Shown: one piece after another, positions 5,636-7,074 of the stretch
Position numbering within the stretch: the stretch's first letter is position 1
Layout: each line of letters starts with the position of its first letter
NCBI GenBank assembly: GCA_020161965.1
Contig: JAIUNH010000205.1
Coordinates: 1 to 7,074, forward strand
Source of the DNA: Pseudomonadota bacterium
GTDB taxonomy: Bacteria; Pseudomonadota; Alphaproteobacteria; CACIAM-22H2
DNA length: 7,074 bases
Reading direction: 5' to 3'
Made by a program: the position numbers and the translations under genes
Notes under the pieces: model-generated
Database searches by the model: none
What the model saw: only the letters and a program-made list of their open reading frames with translations
Told to the model about the DNA's origin: nothing

Positions 5636-6490
5636 TCAGACCCCCGGCCCCGCGCTCGGCATCGCGGAGGGATCGATGCGCTTGGCCCACGGCAAGCCGC
5701 GCACGCCCGACGGTGCCGACGGCTGCTCGCGCCACTTCTTCAAAATGCCGATCGCTTCGGGCGTGCCCATGCGATCGAACAACGCGATCGCGCCATCGGA
5801 GGCGCCTTGCGGGTTGTCGCCTTCGGGCAGCAAGCGGCCTTCGCTGGACGAGGTGCGGCGCACGAGCTGCGCGAGGGCCAGGAAATGCGCGCGTTCCATG
5901 CCCAGCGCCCGGCATGCGACGGCGAGTGCGCGCCCGTCGGGCTGATAGAGCGAGCGGCGCGCGATCTTGATCGGCAATTCGGCGAAGCGCGCGAAGATCG
6001 CTTCGAACAGCGACACATGGCCTTGGCGCAGCGTCTTGACCAGAATCGCGGGATCGTTGAGGCGTTCGCTTTGGATCGCGTCGGCCAGATGGTCGGTCGC
6101 CGTACCCCAATCATAGGATTGAGCGTGATCGGAGGCGGCTTGAACGCTCGCCTCCTCGATCGCCCATTCCATCTCGCCGGCCCATTCCACGGCCCAGGCG
6201 TCGAAGGGATGGCGTTCGCGAATCTGGCGTTTGAGATCGGCAGCGACCCAGCCATAGAGGCGCGCGGCGACATCGCCCGGCAGGTCTTCGCGCGACACGA
6301 GCGGGCGTTGCAGCCCGTCGCGCTCGCGCGCGAATTCGGCGAGATAGGCGTAGGTCGCTTCGGCGATGCGCGAGGAGCGGTTGTCGAGCAACTCCTTCAT
6401 CACGTCGCTGTCGCCGCTTTCGACCAAGGCGGCCGCGACCGCTTCGCCATAGACGTCCCAGGCCCGCCGCCGAAGGGACGGAGGCTCCAT
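5636..6490 (-). CDS. DUF2336 protein, apparently shortened at the N-terminus
   Basis: A 284-residue alpha-helical protein of the DUF2336 family, typical of alphaproteobacteria and of unknown function. Marks are VESGDSDVMKELLDNRSSRI, then LQRPLVSREDLP with VAARLYGWVAADLK, and the C-terminal LVKTLRQGHVSLFEAIFARF with ALAVACRALGM. The first of these motifs sits near residue 23-42 here, whereas family members as I know them carry roughly 100 or more helical (HEAT-like) residues before it. The N-terminus may therefore be lost. The ATG at 6490-6488 has no clear ribosome binding site; a GTG at 6532 would add 14 residues and overlap the GH94 gene. The last ~40 residues are Pro/Ser-rich and probably disordered. 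It lies 4 bases before the EAL-like gene, suggesting joint function. Confidence 0.78.
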   Translation of the reverse strand: MEPPSLRRRAWDVYGEAVAAALVESGDSDVMKELLDNRSSRIAEATYAYLAEFARERDGLQRPLVSREDLPGDVAARLYGWVAADLKRQIRERHPFDAWAVEWAGEMEWAIEEASVQAASDHAQSYDWGTATDHLADAIQSERLNDPAILVKTLRQGHVSLFEAIFARFAELPIKIARRSLYQPDGRALAVACRALGMERAHFLALAQLVRRTSSSEGRLLPEGDNPQGASDGAIALFDRMGTPEAIGILKKWREQPSAPSGVRGLPWAKRIDPSAMPSAGPGV

Positions 6491-6512
6491 GGGGTGCGAG
6501 GTTGCCGCGCTT

Positions 6513-7074
6513 TTAGCGAGCAGGGCCGACACGGACCTTCACACTGTTTTGCATTCCCGGAGAGGAAGGCAATAAATCTCCCGAAAGGTCCCGGTTGTTA
6601 AATGTCACCCGATGGGTTCCGGCGGGCAGTTTTGCGTCCCGCACGAATTCGATTCGGTAGGTCCCTCCCCGGAATTGACGGGTGGCTTTGGCTTCTTTCC
6701 AATCCGGCGGAAGACAGGGGCGGATCAAGAGACCCTCCCAGGTGGGACGAATCCCCAAAATCCATTCCGTGGAAATTCGGTAAAGCCACGCCGCGGACCC
6801 CGTATACCACGTCCACCCCGCGCGACCGGGGGTGGGGGATCCCGGACCATCCACATTGCCCGGTGTCACATAGGGTTCGGCGCGATAAAGGTCTGGATCC
6901 GACGCGTTTCGCAAGACAGGCGACAATTTTTCGTAAAGCGCCCAGGCTTTTTTGGCTCGCCCCAAGGAACACTCCATTTGCAAGGCCCACACGGCCGCAT
7001 GCATATAGATCCCCCCGTTTTCACGCGTGGTGGGGGAATAGCGGGTGAGGTATCCGATCCGCTCGTCCGGTGTG
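6513..7074 (-). CDS. GH94-type enzyme, C-terminal part (cellobiose phosphorylase / cyclic glucan synthase-like; cut by window edge)
   Basis: The last 186 residues of a glycoside hydrolase family 94 protein. The frame is open to the right edge. Visible family marks are RENGGIYMHAAVWAL, EPYVTPGNVDGPGSPTPGRAG, the conserved GWTWYTGSAAWLYR, EWILGIRPTWEGLLIRPCLP and FRGGTYRIEF, followed by a final beta-strand part ending VKVRVGPAR. Family members carry out phosphorolysis of beta-linked disaccharides or, as the C-terminal domain of NdvB/ChvB-like proteins, tune the length of cyclic beta-1,2-glucan. The catalytic Asp lies in the missing part, so which type this is remains open. Codons differ from the rest of the window: more GGG, GGA, CGT, CGA, CCC and AAA, and lower GC (about 60% over 6601-6960). 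The stop is 22 bases before the DUF2336 ATG. Confidence 0.88.
   Translation of the reverse strand, partial: TPDERIGYLTRYSPTTRENGGIYMHAAVWALQMECSLGRAKKAWALYEKLSPVLRNASDPDLYRAEPYVTPGNVDGPGSPTPGRAGWTWYTGSAAWLYRISTEWILGIRPTWEGLLIRPCLPPDWKEAKATRQFRGGTYRIEFVRDAKLPAGTHRVTFNNRDLSGDLLPSSPGMQNSVKVRVGPAR

Noticed and set aside
4324..5970. 548-codon plus-strand open frame opposite the EAL-like and DUF2336 genes
   Set aside because: Rich in Arg, Gln and His as expected of an antisense shadow; crosses two genes with recognisable domains.
5552..6601. 349-codon plus-strand open frame opposite DUF2336
   Set aside because: Antisense shadow without a domain; it also runs across the codon-style change into the GH94 gene.

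Overview
The window reads as GC-rich alphaproteobacterial DNA, most like Rhodospirillales. This rests on strong use of GCG, CGC and GGC codons, closely packed genes with 4-base overlaps, and families common in that group (DUF2336, a DUF4743-type Nudix protein, an HNH endonuclease, GluQRS). The species cannot be named from the sequence. The last ~560 bases on the right use a different codon style and may have another origin.

Left end (1-598): on the minus strand lies a secreted barnase-type ribonuclease followed directly by the start of its inhibitor, barstar, which runs off the left edge. The barnase frame is broken by one net extra base (or two lost bases) just before the catalytic histidine. 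As written, the reading frame runs straight into barstar and makes one toxin-inhibitor fusion ORF without the histidine. A TATATA-centred inverted repeat lies in the 47-base gap to the divergent neighbour.

Centre left (599-3350): a DUF4743/Nudix protein (+) converges on gluQRS (-), which modifies queuosine-containing tRNA-Asp. Divergent from gluQRS is a two-gene operon (+): an alpha/beta-hydrolase carboxylesterase and a MutT-like Nudix hydrolase, coupled through a GTGA overlap. A hairpin follows.

Centre right (3351-4398): an HNH endonuclease (+) converges on a 65-residue hypothetical protein (-) with an excellent ribosome binding site. Both convergent pairs in the window end in the same TTAG stop-to-stop overlap.

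Right (4399-7074): a minus-strand pair encodes a DUF2336 protein and, 4 bases later, a 410-residue protein with a degenerate EAL (cyclic-di-GMP phosphodiesterase-like) domain. The pair may act in signalling. Upstream of them is the C-terminal end of a GH94 / cyclic-glucan-synthase-type carbohydrate enzyme, cut by the window edge. The DUF2336 protein looks short at its N-terminus exactly where the codon style changes, so a recombination or assembly junction near 6450-6515 is possible.

The most notable items are the broken barnase-barstar locus, its natural cysteine pair at the positions of a well-known engineered barnase disulfide, and the DUF2336/degenerate-EAL pair. No tRNA, rRNA, CRISPR array or insertion sequence was seen.
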